Under the pieces are notes generated by a model. The model was given only the letters and a program-made list of their open reading frames with translations. It was not told the origin of the DNA and did no database searches. DNA of 64,000 nucleotides from Rhizobium sp. Root274 (lineage in GTDB: Bacteria; Pseudomonadota; Alphaproteobacteria; Rhizobiales; Rhizobiaceae): the NCBI RefSeq assembly GCF_001429245.1, contig NZ_LMJE01000001.1:1000309-1064308 (forward strand), written 5' to 3'. How positions within the stretch are numbered: the stretch's first letter is position 1; the number at the start of each line of letters is the position of its first letter. This document shows, piece after piece, positions 46,596 to 58,000 of this stretch. Made by a program: the position numbers and the translations under genes.

Positions 46596-46611
46596 TTTGC
46601 GCATTCACAAA
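46596..46611. promoter_or_regulatory. NnrR box upstream of norC
   Basis: TTTGCGCATTCACAAA is a TTTG-N8-CAAA site centred about 129 bases before norC, in the gap after norF. Confidence 0.75.
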
Positions 46612-46622
46612 GAGCGCGACGA

Positions 46623-46898
46623 TCACCCCGCGAAAGCGACCGCGACCGAGCGGGCAAAGGCCGCGGTCAGGAGGAGTGCTGGCCAGGCGATGAGGGCAAG
46701 CCGCATCGGGTGGGACGCGCCTCGCAATTCCAGGAAATCGAGGACGATCAGGCGCCCCTTGGCGAAAGCGATGACGAGCACGGCTGCAATGGGGACGACC
46801 GTGCCGCCGGCAAGGGCTGCAACGACGGCGGCACCCACGGCGAAGGTCAGCAGCATGGCCAGCGTTCCGGCCAGTTCTTCATGTTGTCTGCGTGTCAT
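46623..46898 (-). CDS. norF: NorF-like small membrane protein (cytochrome oxidase subunit IV type)
   Basis: A 91-residue protein with about three hydrophobic segments (LAMLLTFAVGAAVVAALAGG, VPIAAVLVIAFAKGRLIVLD, LALIAWPALLLTAAFARSV). The AKGRLIVLDFLELRGA stretch matches subunit-IV-like proteins encoded after norE. NorF supports full nitric oxide reductase activity in related bacteria. The ATG at 46898 has GAGG eight bases upstream; a GTG at 46910 overlapping the norE stop is an alternative. Confidence 0.8.
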   Translation of the reverse strand: MTRRQHEELAGTLAMLLTFAVGAAVVAALAGGTVVPIAAVLVIAFAKGRLIVLDFLELRGASHPMRLALIAWPALLLTAAFARSVAVAFAG

Positions 46899-46906
46899 GA
46901 CGGGCC

Positions 46907-47452
46907 TCACGCCAGATAAAGGATCGGGAAGATGACCAGCCAGACCAAGTCGATGACGTGCCAGAGCGTCGCCACCAGACGCACATTCTCGCGCGCCGGA
47001 CGCCAGGCGACCAGCAGTAGCGCAAGAGCGCCGAAGAAGACGTGGAAGAGATGAAAGCCAGTGATCATGAAGTAGAGTTCGAAGAAGGAATCGAGCGTGG
47101 CATCCGTGGTGAAGCGCAGCTCGCCCGAATATTCGAACAGCTTGACGGCGACGAAGCAGAACCCAAGTGCTGCCGCGAGCCTCAGTGGCCGCTTGACGGC
47201 AGCGAGATCGTCACGATGCCGCACCGCGAGCGCGACGAAATAGCCGCTGAGCAACAGGATCAGCGTATTGGCCCCTGCAATCCCCGGCCTCAGATGCAGG
47301 CGGGCGAGGTCGAAGGTTTCAATCTGATAGGTCGAGACGACGAGGAAACCGAGGATCAGGATCCCGAACGCGATCAATTCGCTCCACACAAGGATCCAGA
47401 GCAGCAGGTGGTCTTCCTTTGTCTCGTTTCCGAGGCTCGTTCCCAAGGCCAT
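46907..47452 (-). CDS. norE: NorE, cytochrome c oxidase subunit III-like protein
   Basis: A 181-residue protein with five hydrophobic segments and no metal-binding motif, typical of NorE. It contains ILVWSELIAFGILILGFLVV, GANTLILLLSGYFVALAVRH and HLFHVFFGALALLLVAWRP. It is required for, or enhances, nitric oxide reduction in relatives. The ATG at 47452 has GGAGACG upstream; longer in-frame starts add non-membrane sequence. The shared NnrR box at 47506-47521 lies 61 bases upstream. Confidence 0.9.
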   Translation of the reverse strand: MALGTSLGNETKEDHLLLWILVWSELIAFGILILGFLVVSTYQIETFDLARLHLRPGIAGANTLILLLSGYFVALAVRHRDDLAAVKRPLRLAAALGFCFVAVKLFEYSGELRFTTDATLDSFFELYFMITGFHLFHVFFGALALLLVAWRPARENVRLVATLWHVIDLVWLVIFPILYLA

Positions 47453-47505
47453 GGTCGCGTCTCCGTTTGTCGGGGACCGTTCTAGAGCGACAATCTCAGT
47501 TCCTC

Positions 47506-47521
47506 TTTGTGGGAGCGCAAA
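47506..47521. promoter_or_regulatory. NnrR box shared by divergent norE and hemerythrin-nnrS units
   Basis: TTTGTGGGAGCGCAAA is a TTTG-N8-CAAA site centred exactly midway (61.5 bases) between the first bases of the divergent start codons at 47452 and 47575. Confidence 0.8.
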
Positions 47522-47574
47522 GAAGGCTGCGGAAAGACAGGGCAGAGTGCATGCGAAACGGAAGGAAGACCGCC

Positions 47575-47730
47575 ATGACGGATGCACAGATCGGCCTCAT
47601 CGTCGCTACCCCTGTCATCATGGGCTTTGCCCTGATGCTCCATCGCATGGGTGTGCTTCAGCCAACGGGTACCATCTCCGCCATTTTGGCTTCGGGGCTG
47701 ATCGCTGTCGTCCTGTTCGTCGGCCAGTGA
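47575..47730 (+). CDS. Small membrane protein at the head of the hemerythrin-nnrS unit
   Basis: A 51-residue protein with two hydrophobic segments (IGLIVATPVIMGFALMLHRM and ISAILASGLIAVVLFVG). The ATG follows GGAAGGAAGACC. It starts the rightward unit 61 bases from an NnrR box and is 10 bases before the hemerythrin gene. I recognise no family; a subunit or assembly role in the membrane is possible. Confidence 0.7.
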   Translation: MTDAQIGLIVATPVIMGFALMLHRMGVLQPTGTISAILASGLIAVVLFVGQ

Positions 47731-47740
47731 GGAGGCGAAC

Positions 47741-48256
47741 ATGCTCCACACTCCAAGACTGTCATCGACGCAGGTGGCTCTGATGGAAGAGCGTCACCGC
47801 GCCCTTTTGGCGCTATGTCTCGAACTGGATGAAGTCGCCACAGATTTCGCGCGCTCTATTGTGCCTGCCGCAGTCATGTCTGTCGCCGCCCGGCTCGAAC
47901 CGCTCGTCGAGGCCGCTCATCAGCTCGAAGAAGAGACACTTTATCCGACCCTGGAAGAGCAGGCCGGTTCCTGCTTCAGTTCCCTGATGATTGCGCAGAT
48001 CAAGGCGGAGCATAGCGTCGATCGCAAAGCCGCCTATGAGCTTAAACTGACGCTTGGCGCTGTCGCAGATGGTCGCTGCAGGCTCAGCCTCGATATGGTG
48101 GCGCGGATGACAAGACGGTTCCTGGAGTATCTTCAGCGGCATGTGGCGGCGGAGCAGATCCTTCTGGACAATCTCGTCGCTGCGACAGGCGGTCCTGACC
48201 CGGATACGGCCACACCCGCGCGACTGAAATCCTCCTTACCCCCAGCGGGTCCCTGA
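47741..48256 (+). CDS. Hemerythrin-like HHE-domain protein
   Basis: A 171-residue helical protein. Iron ligand candidates occur in the usual order: EERHRALL, AHQLEEETLYPTLEE, KAEHSVDRKAAYE and QRHVAAEQILL. Such proteins in denitrification clusters are thought to bind oxygen or nitric oxide or to help iron-centre repair (DnrN/ScdA-related). The last 25 residues are proline-rich and probably disordered. It is co-transcribed with the small membrane protein and nnrS. Confidence 0.85.
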   Translation: MLHTPRLSSTQVALMEERHRALLALCLELDEVATDFARSIVPAAVMSVAARLEPLVEAAHQLEEETLYPTLEEQAGSCFSSLMIAQIKAEHSVDRKAAYELKLTLGAVADGRCRLSLDMVARMTRRFLEYLQRHVAAEQILLDNLVAATGGPDPDTATPARLKSSLPPAGP

Positions 48257-48321
48257 TCCTTCTCTCCCTTCATTTGCTTCAGAGCTCACGGCTCCGGATT
48301 TCGCCTCGAAAGGGCATTGCC

Positions 48322-49512
48322 ATGCACAGCCTTCCCCCTCGGTCCGTATCAGAGACCTTGCTCTCCGGCGGGTATCGCCTGTTCTTTCCCGGCAGTGCGA
48401 TTGCCGCTGCACTGGCGGTGGCGCTTTGGGTACCTTGGTATCTCGGTCTGCTTGATCTTCCAGTTGCACTGCCCCCTCTCGCCTGGCATCAGCACGAGCT
48501 CCTGTTCGGTTTCGTGCCCGGCGTCGTTGCCGGATTTCTCCTGACGGCGGTGCCCAACTGGACGGGCCGTGCGGCGATTGCCGGGAGGCCTTTGCTCTGC
48601 CTGTTCCTGCTCTGGCTTGCCGGACGGATCGCGATTGCCCTGTCGGGATCAACCGGCCTTATCATCGCCGCGCCGATTGCGTGCCTGTTTTTGCCTGCCT
48701 TCGCAGTGATGATCGGTCGGGAGCTTGCTGCGGCCGGCAACCGCCGCAACTACAAGATCCTCGTCATCCTTGCTCTCCTCAGTCTTGCGCAAGTGTGTTT
48801 CTTCGTCGAGCTCGATCAGTTTGGGGACACGCTCGTCTCCGCACGTCTCGCGGTTGCGACGATCGTGCTGATGGTGTCCATCGTCTCCGGGCGGATAATT
48901 CCAGCCTTCACCGGGAACTGGCTGAAGGCCAATCGTCCCGGACTGCTGCCGGTCCCTTTCTCGCGCTTCGATGCTGTGGTGATCGTTCTGTCGCTGGTCA
49001 CCCTCCTTGCCTGGGTCATTCAAGCCCGGGCGAGCCTGAACTTCGCAACGCCTCTCGGTGTGTTGATGATCGCGGTCAGTGCTGCCCACCTCGTGCGCCA
49101 ATTCCGCTGGCGCCCGTTGAAGACCCTCAGAGAACCTATCCTCTGGATCCTGCATCTCGGCTATTTCTTCATACCCATCGGCTTCCTGCTCATGGGTTCG
49201 TCCCTGCTGCTCGATGATCAGAGCCTGACGTCCGCGGGTATCCATGCCTGGACGGTCGGCGGCATCGGCATCATGATCCTTGCCGTCATGACGAGGGCGA
49301 CACGTGGCCATACCGGGCTCGCGCTCCACGCCCCCTGGACCACGACCTGGTTCATCTATGCCTTCGCCATCATCGCGGCATCCGCCCGTATCAGTGCGGC
49401 CCTCCTGCCCACGGACGCCTCTGCCCTGCTTTCAGTGGCCGGCATCGCCTGGATTGTCGCATTTTTGGGATATGTGGTGTTTTACGGATCGATTGTGCTG
49501 CGCAGCCGGTAG
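48322..49512 (+). CDS. nnrS: NnrS, haem-copper membrane protein of NO metabolism
   Basis: A 396-residue protein with about 12 membrane segments. The diagnostic N-terminal region is SGGYRLFFPGSAIAAALAVA with LAWHQHELLFGFVPGVVAGF, followed by LLTAVPNWTGR; the HQHE histidines are typical of NnrS. Later landmarks are GRIIPAFTGNWLKANRPG and VMTRATRGHTG. NnrS proteins lower nitrosative stress in relatives. The ATG at 48322 follows AAAGGG; an earlier in-frame start at 48274 is less likely. Confidence 0.92.
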   Translation: MHSLPPRSVSETLLSGGYRLFFPGSAIAAALAVALWVPWYLGLLDLPVALPPLAWHQHELLFGFVPGVVAGFLLTAVPNWTGRAAIAGRPLLCLFLLWLAGRIAIALSGSTGLIIAAPIACLFLPAFAVMIGRELAAAGNRRNYKILVILALLSLAQVCFFVELDQFGDTLVSARLAVATIVLMVSIVSGRIIPAFTGNWLKANRPGLLPVPFSRFDAVVIVLSLVTLLAWVIQARASLNFATPLGVLMIAVSAAHLVRQFRWRPLKTLREPILWILHLGYFFIPIGFLLMGSSLLLDDQSLTSAGIHAWTVGGIGIMILAVMTRATRGHTGLALHAPWTTTWFIYAFAIIAASARISAALLPTDASALLSVAGIAWIVAFLGYVVFYGSIVLRSR

Positions 49513-49576
49513 GGGCGGCCGCTGGACCGCCTGCGCCTCTTTGAACCGGGTGCCGTTTTGTAGCCCGGTCCAATCG

Positions 49577-49909
49577 TCAACCGCCAGCGCCGAAGGGGCC
49601 GTTCTTCGCCATTTCCGGATACTGCACGGTACCACTCACATCGGTGTCATGAGATGTCGAAAGCGGGACGGAGAGGCGAATTCCGGGGCCGCCGGCAGCG
49701 CTGGTCACGCGTTCGTCTATGAAGGTGATCCCTGCCTTTTCCAGCGCGGTTCGGAGCGCTGCCGCCTCGCTCCTGTCATCAGGATAAGCGGTAGCGCTGG
49801 CCTCCATCTCTTCGACCATGGCTAAGGGCAATTCCGCTTGCCGGGCAAGGTCAGCTGCGGTCAACCCCAAGAGCGCACGCGCCGCAGCAATCTGTCTTCC
49901 GGTGATCAT
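49577..49909 (-). CDS. Small XRE-type helix-turn-helix regulator
   Basis: A 110-residue protein. The N terminus reads ITGRQIAAARALLGLTAADL and ARQAELPLAMVEEMEAS, a lambda-repressor-like helix-turn-helix, followed by LRTALEKAGITFIDE, a common continuation in alphaproteobacterial XRE proteins. The remaining 40 residues match nothing I know. The ATG at 49909 follows AAAGGATC. It stands alone, converging with nnrS. Confidence 0.8.
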   Translation of the reverse strand: MITGRQIAAARALLGLTAADLARQAELPLAMVEEMEASATAYPDDRSEAAALRTALEKAGITFIDERVTSAAGGPGIRLSVPLSTSHDTDVSGTVQYPEMAKNGPFGAGG

Positions 49910-50051
49910 GCCGATCCTTTCGGGTTCGCGTCCAGACGAAGGTTTTTCTCCATCCAACCCAAACGTCCGACCGGGAGTGAAGTTCGATTGCGCTTTGACG
50001 CGATCAGGCCCCTTCCCGCGGCAGATAGCACTTGGGAACGTGAGTGAACTT

Positions 50052-50447
<396 letters not shown>

Positions 50448-50490
50448 CTTGCTTCCTGTTCCTTCTTGCTTCGGGTGCCGATGCGCCTCA

Positions 50491-51492
50491 TCAGGCCGGC
50501 AGCGCATTGCGCATCTGACCCGGCGTCTTGCCGTGGATGCTCTTGAACACCCGGTTGAAATGGGAGGTGTTCTCGAAACCAACCTGAAGGGCGATGTCGA
50601 TCAGCGAGGCATCGGTCTGGGCGACCAGCATCTTTGCGCGCTCCATGCGCAGCCGCATATAGACGCGTGCCGGCGACGCCTTCAGTTCCTGTGCGAAGAG
50701 CCGTTCCAGTTGGCGTCGCGACAGGCCGACGGATCGGGCCAGCTGATCGATGCTCAGCTCGCTTTCGAGCGTCTGCTCCATCAGGATCAGCACGGCCTTG
50801 ATCCGGGGATCTTCACACTCGATGGTCAAGGGGCGACGGACCTGGATGTCGCGGTTCGAACGGGCACGCTCGATCTGCAGCACCTCGAGCGCATTGCGCT
50901 CCGCGTCATGGCCAAGATACTGGCGCACGATAAAGGCGGCGAGATCGGCGGAACTGCTGCCGCCGGCACAGGAACCGCGTCGGCGGTCGAGATTGAACAG
51001 CCGGTCCGAGCGGACATCGAGATCCGGAAATCGCTCGCGAAATGCCTGGTAATGCAGCCAGCTGACACAGCTCTGGTGGCCCTTCATCAATCCGGCCTCG
51101 GCCAGGATGAAGGTGCCGGTGCAAAGCCCGATGAGCGGCACCTTCTGAGCATCGGCGCGGCGCAGGAACTGGACTGTGTCTTCATCGACGGCCGCCTGTT
51201 GGCCGAGCAATCCGCCGACCACCACGATATAGTCGAACCGGCTCGGATCAACGAAGTCGCTGGTGGGCGCTACCTGAACGCCGCAGCTGGAGGTGATCAG
51301 GTGGCGGGTGCTGCCAAGGACGTGCCAGTCGGCCTTGACGCGCCCGGAGCGGTCGAACTCGTCGCTGGCGAGGCGAATGGTGTCAATAAACAGACCAAAC
51401 GCGGAAAGCGTGAAGGCGCGCGACAGCACGAAGGCGATCTTCAGCTGCGGCTTGCTGTTGCGTTCTGCGATGGCCATCCGATCCGTCCTCAT
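50491..51492 (-). CDS. GlxA-type AraC-family regulator with DJ-1/PfpI-like domain
   Basis: A 333-residue regulator. The N-terminal amidotransferase-like domain has [18 protein letters not shown] and [14 protein letters not shown] with the nucleophile-position cysteine. [20 protein letters not shown] is typical of the GlxA group. The C-terminal AraC domain shows [20 protein letters not shown] and [20 protein letters not shown]. GlxA relatives control amine, choline or arginine-derived catabolism; the ligand here is unknown. An alternative start is the ATG at 51477. Confidence 0.9.
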   Translation of the reverse strand: MRTDRMAIAERNSKPQLKIAFVLSRAFTLSAFGLFIDTIRLASDEFDRSGRVKADWHVLGSTRHLITSSCGVQVAPTSDFVDPSRFDYIVVVGGLLGQQAAVDEDTVQFLRRADAQKVPLIGLCTGTFILAEAGLMKGHQSCVSWLHYQAFRERFPDLDVRSDRLFNLDRRRGSCAGGSSSADLAAFIVRQYLGHDAERNALEVLQIERARSNRDIQVRRPLTIECEDPRIKAVLILMEQTLESELSIDQLARSVGLSRRQLERLFAQELKASPARVYMRLRMERAKMLVAQTDASLIDIALQVGFENTSHFNRVFKSIHGKTPGQMRNALPA

Positions 51493-51699
51493 CTGTCCCA
51501 GCAGTCGTAACCCATCCAGCGTGCGGAGCCTAGGCGACCCGGTATCCCCTCAGCTTGTTTTCGATGTTCTTCTGCTATCGTCTCATTGCAATTTTTAATT
51601 TAGACCCCACATCTACTGGTAGTGGCAGTCCGCGAAAGCCGATGCGTCGTTCCCGATCCCCTCCCAAGGATCTCGCTCCAGCCCTGCAAAGGAAAGCTC

Positions 51700-51903
51700 A
51701 TGCCCGTTCATCGCTTCACCGTCGGCCAAGCCGTGCGTCTCACCAATCTGACCGCCTTGTCACCCAAGGCCGCTTCGACCTACACGGTTCAGGCACCGAT
51801 GCCACTGCGTGACAACAGCCCTCAATATCGTCTCTACAACGAAGAATTCAAACAGGGACGCGTTGCTCTTGAGCGTGATCTTGAGCCGGTCCTCGCTGTC
51901 TGA
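51700..51903 (+). CDS. Small conserved-type hypothetical protein
   Basis: A 67-residue protein starting MPVHRFTVGQAVRLTNLTAL and continuing with SPKAASTYTVQAPMP and SPQYRLYNEEFKQGRVALER. The pattern of a short beta-rich start and charged end resembles small hypothetical proteins common in rhizobia. The ATG at 51700 has AGGAAA upstream and a strong terminator follows 70 bases after the stop, so it is a genuine single-gene unit. Function unknown. Confidence 0.75.
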   Translation: MPVHRFTVGQAVRLTNLTALSPKAASTYTVQAPMPLRDNSPQYRLYNEEFKQGRVALERDLEPVLAV

Positions 51904-51972
51904 GTTTGTGCCTTTACGACGACAATGACGCCGATGCAGCTATCTGAGCGGCAGGGTGTGTCTCGATACGAC

Positions 51973-52007
51973 AAGGCCTCCCCGGCGAATGCCAGGGAGG
52001 CCTTTTT
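51973..52007 (+). terminator. Rho-independent terminator
   Basis: AAGGCCTCCC (51973-51982) pairs perfectly with GGGAGGCCTT (51995-52004), followed by a T-run to 52007. It ends the 51700-51903 transcript and may also stop transcription arriving from the giant gene at 52033 on the other strand. Confidence 0.85.
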
Positions 52008-52032
52008 CCGTTCAACCTTAGTGTCAAGCGGT

Positions 52033-55000
52033 TTAGGTGCCGAGATAGGCCGCGATCACCGCCGCCACCTGGTCGGAGTTCATCGCACCCATCTGATGAT
52101 CCATCAGGGCGCCCAGCTGTGTGCTTGAAAGCTGGGAGATGTAAGTTGTCGAGAGACCGGCTATGCCGCTTGAACTGAAGGCAGCGATATCCGACGAGGA
52201 GAAGGTCGCCAGGTCCTCCAGTTCGAGGGCCGCCACCTGGGCAGAGTTCAGCGCCGCGACTTGACCCGGTTTAAGCGCCTCGGCCTGAGCGGTCGTCAGC
52301 GACGTGATCACCTGCGTTCGCAAGCCCGAAATCGCGCTGCTGCTCAAGGCTGCAATGGCATCCGTCGACATCAGCGCCACATCTTCCGTGCCGAGACCTG
52401 CAGCCTGCACCGCTCCCATGGCGCCGATCTGGGCCAATGTCAGCGCACCAATCTGCAGCGTGCTCATGGCGTCGACCTGATTGTAGCTCAAGCCGGCGAT
52501 CTGGGCGGTGGAAAGACCTGCGATTTCACCCGTGGACAATGATGCGATGACGACCGTGGACAGACCCTTGATCGCCGAGGCACTGATGGCCGCGAGATCG
52601 GTTTGCGAGAAGGTCGCGATACCGAGCGTGGAAATACCCGCCATGGCATCGGCGCTCAGCACCGCAATCTGGCTGGTCGAGAAGGCATCGATCTGGTCGG
52701 CTCCGAGCACGGCGATCTGAGCGCTGGACAGGCCCGAGACGCTCGCCGTGCTGAGGGCGGCGATGGCGCTGGTGCTCAAACCGGCAATGAATGCCGTCGA
52801 CAGGCCGGCGATGCCCGACGAGTTGATAGCGGCAAACTTTTCCGACGAGAAGCCCTCGATATCGGCGGCACTGAGGCCCGAAAGAGCATCGGATGTCAAA
52901 GCGCCGATTTGAGACGTCGTGATCGCGCTGATCTGTTCGACGCTGAGTGCCGCCATCTGGGTCTGTGTCAGCCCCGCCATGCCTGCCGCACTGATGGCTG
53001 CGATCTGGGCGGTCGAGAAAGATCCGAGGTCTTCAGTGGTGAGTGACGCGATCTGTTTGGAGGTCAATGCCTTGACCTGGGCCGTGGTCAGCGAATCGAT
53101 CTGCTCGGATGTCAGGGTGGCCAGCTGGCTGGTGCTGAGGGCCGCCACCGCACCCGTGCTGAGAGCGCCTACCTGCGCCGGCGTCAGGCTGGCGATCATG
53201 GTGGTCGACAGGCCTTCGATGCCGGCTGCACTGATCGCCGCGATGTCCTCCGAAGAGAAGACGTCCAGATCCTCCGTTCCGAGAACCGCGATCTGGCGCG
53301 ACGTGAGTGCCGCCACCTGCTTGGTGGTGAGGGATTCGATCTGATCGATGCTCATGGCATTGATCTGGGCGGTCGACAGGCCGGCAATGCCGCTGGTGCC
53401 GAGCGCAGCAATCTGGTTGGTCGAAAACGCCGCAATCATGCCGGTCGATAGACCCGCGATAGCGCTCGAACTGATCGCGGCAATGTCGGCCGTCGAGAAG
53501 GTCTCGATAGCGTCGATCGTGAGCACCGCCACCTGCGCTGAGGTCAGGGCTGCCACCTGCGACGACGAGAAGGCTTCAATCTGGTCGACACTGAGTGCCG
53601 CGATCTGACTGGTTGTCAGGTTTGCGATCGACGTGGTGGTCAGGGCCGCGATCTTGGCAGTCGACAAGACTGCCAGATCGTCTGTGCCCAAGGCTGCGAC
53701 CTGCCTCGAACCGAGAGCGGCAATCTGCTGCGATGTGAGTGCCTCGACCTGCACTGTGCTGAGTGCGGCAATCTGATCCGTCGTCAGCCCGCTGATCGCA
53801 GCTGTGCCAAGAGACGCGATCTGCTCCGTCGACAAGGATGCGATGGTGCCGGTGGAGAGACCCTTGATGGCGGTCGAACTGATGGCGGCGATGTCAGCCG
53901 TGGAGAACATGTCGAGGGCGGCGGTGCTGAGAACGCCAATTTGGGTGGAGGTGAGAGCGCCCACCTGAACCGATGTCAGCGCCTCGACCTGCTCCGAGCT
54001 GAAGGCGAGGATCTGTGTTGTCGACAGAGCATTTACGACAGCCGTGCTCAGGACCGCTACCTGTGCCGTGGTGAGTGCGGCAAAGTCATCGGTCCCGAAT
54101 GCGGCGATCTGTCGTGTGGTCAGCGCCGCAACCTGGGCTGTCGTGAAGGCTTCCATCTGCGCCGTGCTCAGCGCATTGATCTGCCCTGTCGTCAGTCCGG
54201 AGACCCCGGTCGCGCTGAGAGCCGCGATTTGGTCTTTCGTCAAGGCGGCCAACACGGTCGTTGGCATGCCGGCGATCGAGCCCGAGGAGATGGCCGCGAG
54301 ATCAGCTGTGGAGAAGACGTTGTAGTCTTCCGTGCCCAGGGCTGAGATCTGTGTGGAACTGAATGCTGCGACCTGCGTGGGGGTCAATGCCTCCACCTGA
54401 TCGGAAAGAAGCGTCTGGATCTGTGTCTGGGTAAGCCCCGTCACGCCGACGGCGCTGATCGCAGCAATCTGATCTGCGGAGAGGATCGCCACCCGATCCG
54501 TCGCGAGAGCGGCAACCTGACGGGAGCCGAGGGCCGCGATCTGGCTGGTCTTCATGATGTCGAGCTGACCGACAGTCAGGGCAGCGATCTGCGACGTCGA
54601 CAAAGCAGCGACCACTGCGGTGCTGAGTGCTGCGACCTGATCGGCCGAAAGCGCGGCTATCGATCCGGTCGCGAGGCCGGCGACGGCCGCCGTGTTGATC
54701 GCGGCGACATCCGCCGTCGAGAAGGTGGCGAGATCGTCAGTCCCGAGGGCGGCGATCTGGCGCGAACTCAAGGCAGCGACCTGGGTCGTGTTGAGCGCCT
54801 CCACCTGAGCGGTGCTCAAGACATTGATCAGTGCCGTCGACAGACCGGCAATCCCCTGGGCACTGATTGCCGCGATCTGGGTGGTGGAGAAGGCCGCGAT
54901 GCTGGCCGTCGAGATGGCCGCGACCTGGCTGGAATTCAGGGCCGCGATCTGGGCAGTGGTAAGTTCCGCCACCTGAGACGGGCTTAACCCGTTCAACTGC

Positions 55001-58000
55001 AATGTCGACAAGCCGCCGACCCCGCCGGCACTCAAGGCTGCAAGTTGATCGGCCGAGAGGGCTGCGATCTGCTCAGAGGTCATGCCGACGACAGCACTTG
55101 ATGTTATCGAGGCGATATCAGCTGTCGAGAAAACGGCTATATCATCCGTGCCGAGGGCCGCGATCTGTTTGGAGCTGAGGGCCGCCACCTGAGTCGGCGC
55201 CAGTGCCTCCACCTGGGCGGTGCTCATGGCGACGATCTGCGCGGTGCCGAGGCCACTGATGCCGTCCGCACTCAGCGCGCTTACTTGAGCGGTCGACAGC
55301 AATGCAATTTCGTCCGTGCTGAGGACCGCGACCTGCGCGGAAGATAGCGCTGCGATCTGCAGCGTGCCGAGAACGGCAACCTGCGCCGTGGTCAAGGCGG
55401 CGACCTGCTGCGTGCGCAAGCCGGGGATGCCGGCTGTTTTCAGGGCCGCAACCTGAGCGGTTGAGAGTGACGCGATAACAGCGGTCGAGAGACCACCAAT
55501 CGCCGCCGACCCGATGGCGGCCATATCCGCAGTCGAGAAGGTCGCGATATCAGCCGTGGTCAGCATCGCCAATTGGGACGAAGTCAGCGCGGCCACCTGA
55601 TTGGCGGTCAGTGCTTCGACCTGGGCTGAGTTCAAGGCATCGATCTGGCTGGAGGTCAGGCCAGGAACTGTGCCTACGCCCAGGGCCGCAACCTGATTGG
55701 TCGACAGCGTCACAAGCGTAGTTGTGGGAATTGCACCGATCTGAGCCGAGGTGAGCGCTGAAATCTGGGTGGTGCTCATGGCCGCAAATTGGCCGGAGGA
55801 AAGCGTCGCCACCTGCTTGGTGCTCATGCCAGCAACACCAGCCATAGTCAGGGCAGCCATCTGGGCCGAAGACAATGCACTGATGGCCTCAGTCGTGAGG
55901 CCAGAAATGGCAGCCGCGCTGATCGCCGCCACATCCTTGGTGGCGAAGGTGGCGATGTCGTCAGAGCCCAATACCGCCAACTGGGTTGATGTGAGTGCCG
56001 CAACCTGCGCCGTGCCGAGGGCTTCTACCTGAGCCGTACTGAAAGCGTCGATCTGTTTGGTGGATAGGCCCGTGATTGCCGATGCGTTCAAAGCCGCCAC
56101 CTGGGCGGTCGACAGAGTGGCGATGACGTCCGTCGTTAGACCGCCAATCGCGACCGATCCAATCGCCGCAATATCCTTGGTCGCAAAAGTCGCGAGATGA
56201 TCGGCCGTGAGGACAGAGAGTTGCGAAGCGGTCAGAGCGGCGACCTGAACCGTGGTCAAGGCTTCCGCCTGCGCCGTCGTCAGTGCTGCGATCTGCGACG
56301 TCGTCAACGCAGCGAGGGTCACGGTATTCAGTGACGCAACCTGGAGCGTGGAAAGCCCGCCGATCGTCTCCGTCGTCAGGGCGCCAATCTGCGTCGAGGT
56401 CAGGGCTGACATCTGCTTGCTGGTGAGCGCGCCAATCTGATCCGACCCAAGAGCCGCCACCTGAGCAGTGCTGAAGGTGGCAAAGGCCGCAGTGTTCAAG
56501 GCCGCTATGTGAACTGTCGACAGGGACGCGATGAGAGAGGTAGCGAGGCCGGGGACGGCAGCGGCAGTCAAGGCGGCGATATCACCGGTCGAGAATACTG
56601 CGAGGTCCTCGGTGCCGAGCGCTTCGATTTGCAGGGAACCCAGCGCCGCGACCTGGGTCGTGGTGAGAGCCTGCATTTGAGCCGTGCTCAGCGCGACGAT
56701 CTGGGCCGTTGTCAGCCCGGCGATCCCGGCAGCGCTTAAAGCTTGCACCTGCGTCGTCGTCAGGGACGCAATATTCGCCGTGGTGAGGGCCGCGACCTGT
56801 TTCGAGCCGAGGGCTGCGATCTGCTTGGTGGTCAGGGCCGCAACCTGTTCGGACGTCAGAACTTCAACGAGATCAATCGGCAGTTTGGCGATGGGGCTGG
56901 TGCTGATGGCGGCGATCTGGGCGGTGGAGAGCGACTGGACGACCTCTTCGGTCAGGCCGGTGATTGCATCACTGGTAAGGGCCGCGATCTCCGCCGTCGT
57001 AAACGTCGCGAGATCGTCCGTGCCGAGAGCCGCCATCTGCGTGGACTTCAGAGCCTTGACCTGCTTTTCCGTCAAAGCCTGAACCTGGGCGGTCGACAAG
57101 GCCTGAACCTGCTCCGACGTCAGTCCGCCAATGCCGAGCGTGCTCAGTGAAGCGACCTGCTCGGTCGACAGTACGCTAAGGGAGCCGGAACTGATGGCTG
57201 CGACCTGGGCGGCCGTCAGCGCTGCGATCTGATTGGTGGACAAGATCGCCAGTTGATTGGTGCCGAGGGCCTCGACCTGGCTCGTCGTCAATGCCGCTAT
57301 GGCAGAGGTTGAAAGGGCGCCGAGCTGGGTGGTCGGAAGTGCCGCGAGGATTTCCGTGGCGATGCCGGAGACGGCCTTGTTGGTGATCGCAGCGATCTCC
57401 GCCGTCGTGAAGGTTGCGAGGTCTCCGCTGTCGAGCATGGAGATCTGTGCCGAACTCAGCGACTTGATCTGACCCGAGGCAAGAGCTTCGACCTGAGCCG
57501 AAGACAGGGTCTCCATGTGCTCGGTGGTCAGGCCGGCGACAGCGGTCACGCTCAGGGCTGCAATCTGAGCCGTGGACAGCGCGGCGACGTTCGCTGAATT
57601 TAGGGCCGCGATCTGCTTGGAGCTCAAAAGCTTGATCTGCGATGTCCCTAGTGCCTGCACCTGCTCGGTGGTCAATGCACTGATCTGGGTGGTGGTCAGG
57701 CTGGTGATCGCGGCGGTACTGAGGGCAGCGATTTGCGTGGTCGTGAGCGCAGCCACAAGCTCGGTATTCAAGCCGATGATGGCAGCACTCGTCAGCGAAG
57801 CGATGTCCCCCGTGGAGAAGGTCGCGATATCATCGGTTCCGAGGGCACCCAACTGCTTTGCGGTCAGAACCTTGACCTGTGTCGTCCCAAAGGCCTCGAC
57901 CTGTGTGGTGGACAGGGCGCTGATCTGGTCGGTGGTCAGGCTTGCCACTGTCGAGGTCGACAAAGCGGCAATTTGAGCGGTCGACAAAGCAGCGATTGCG

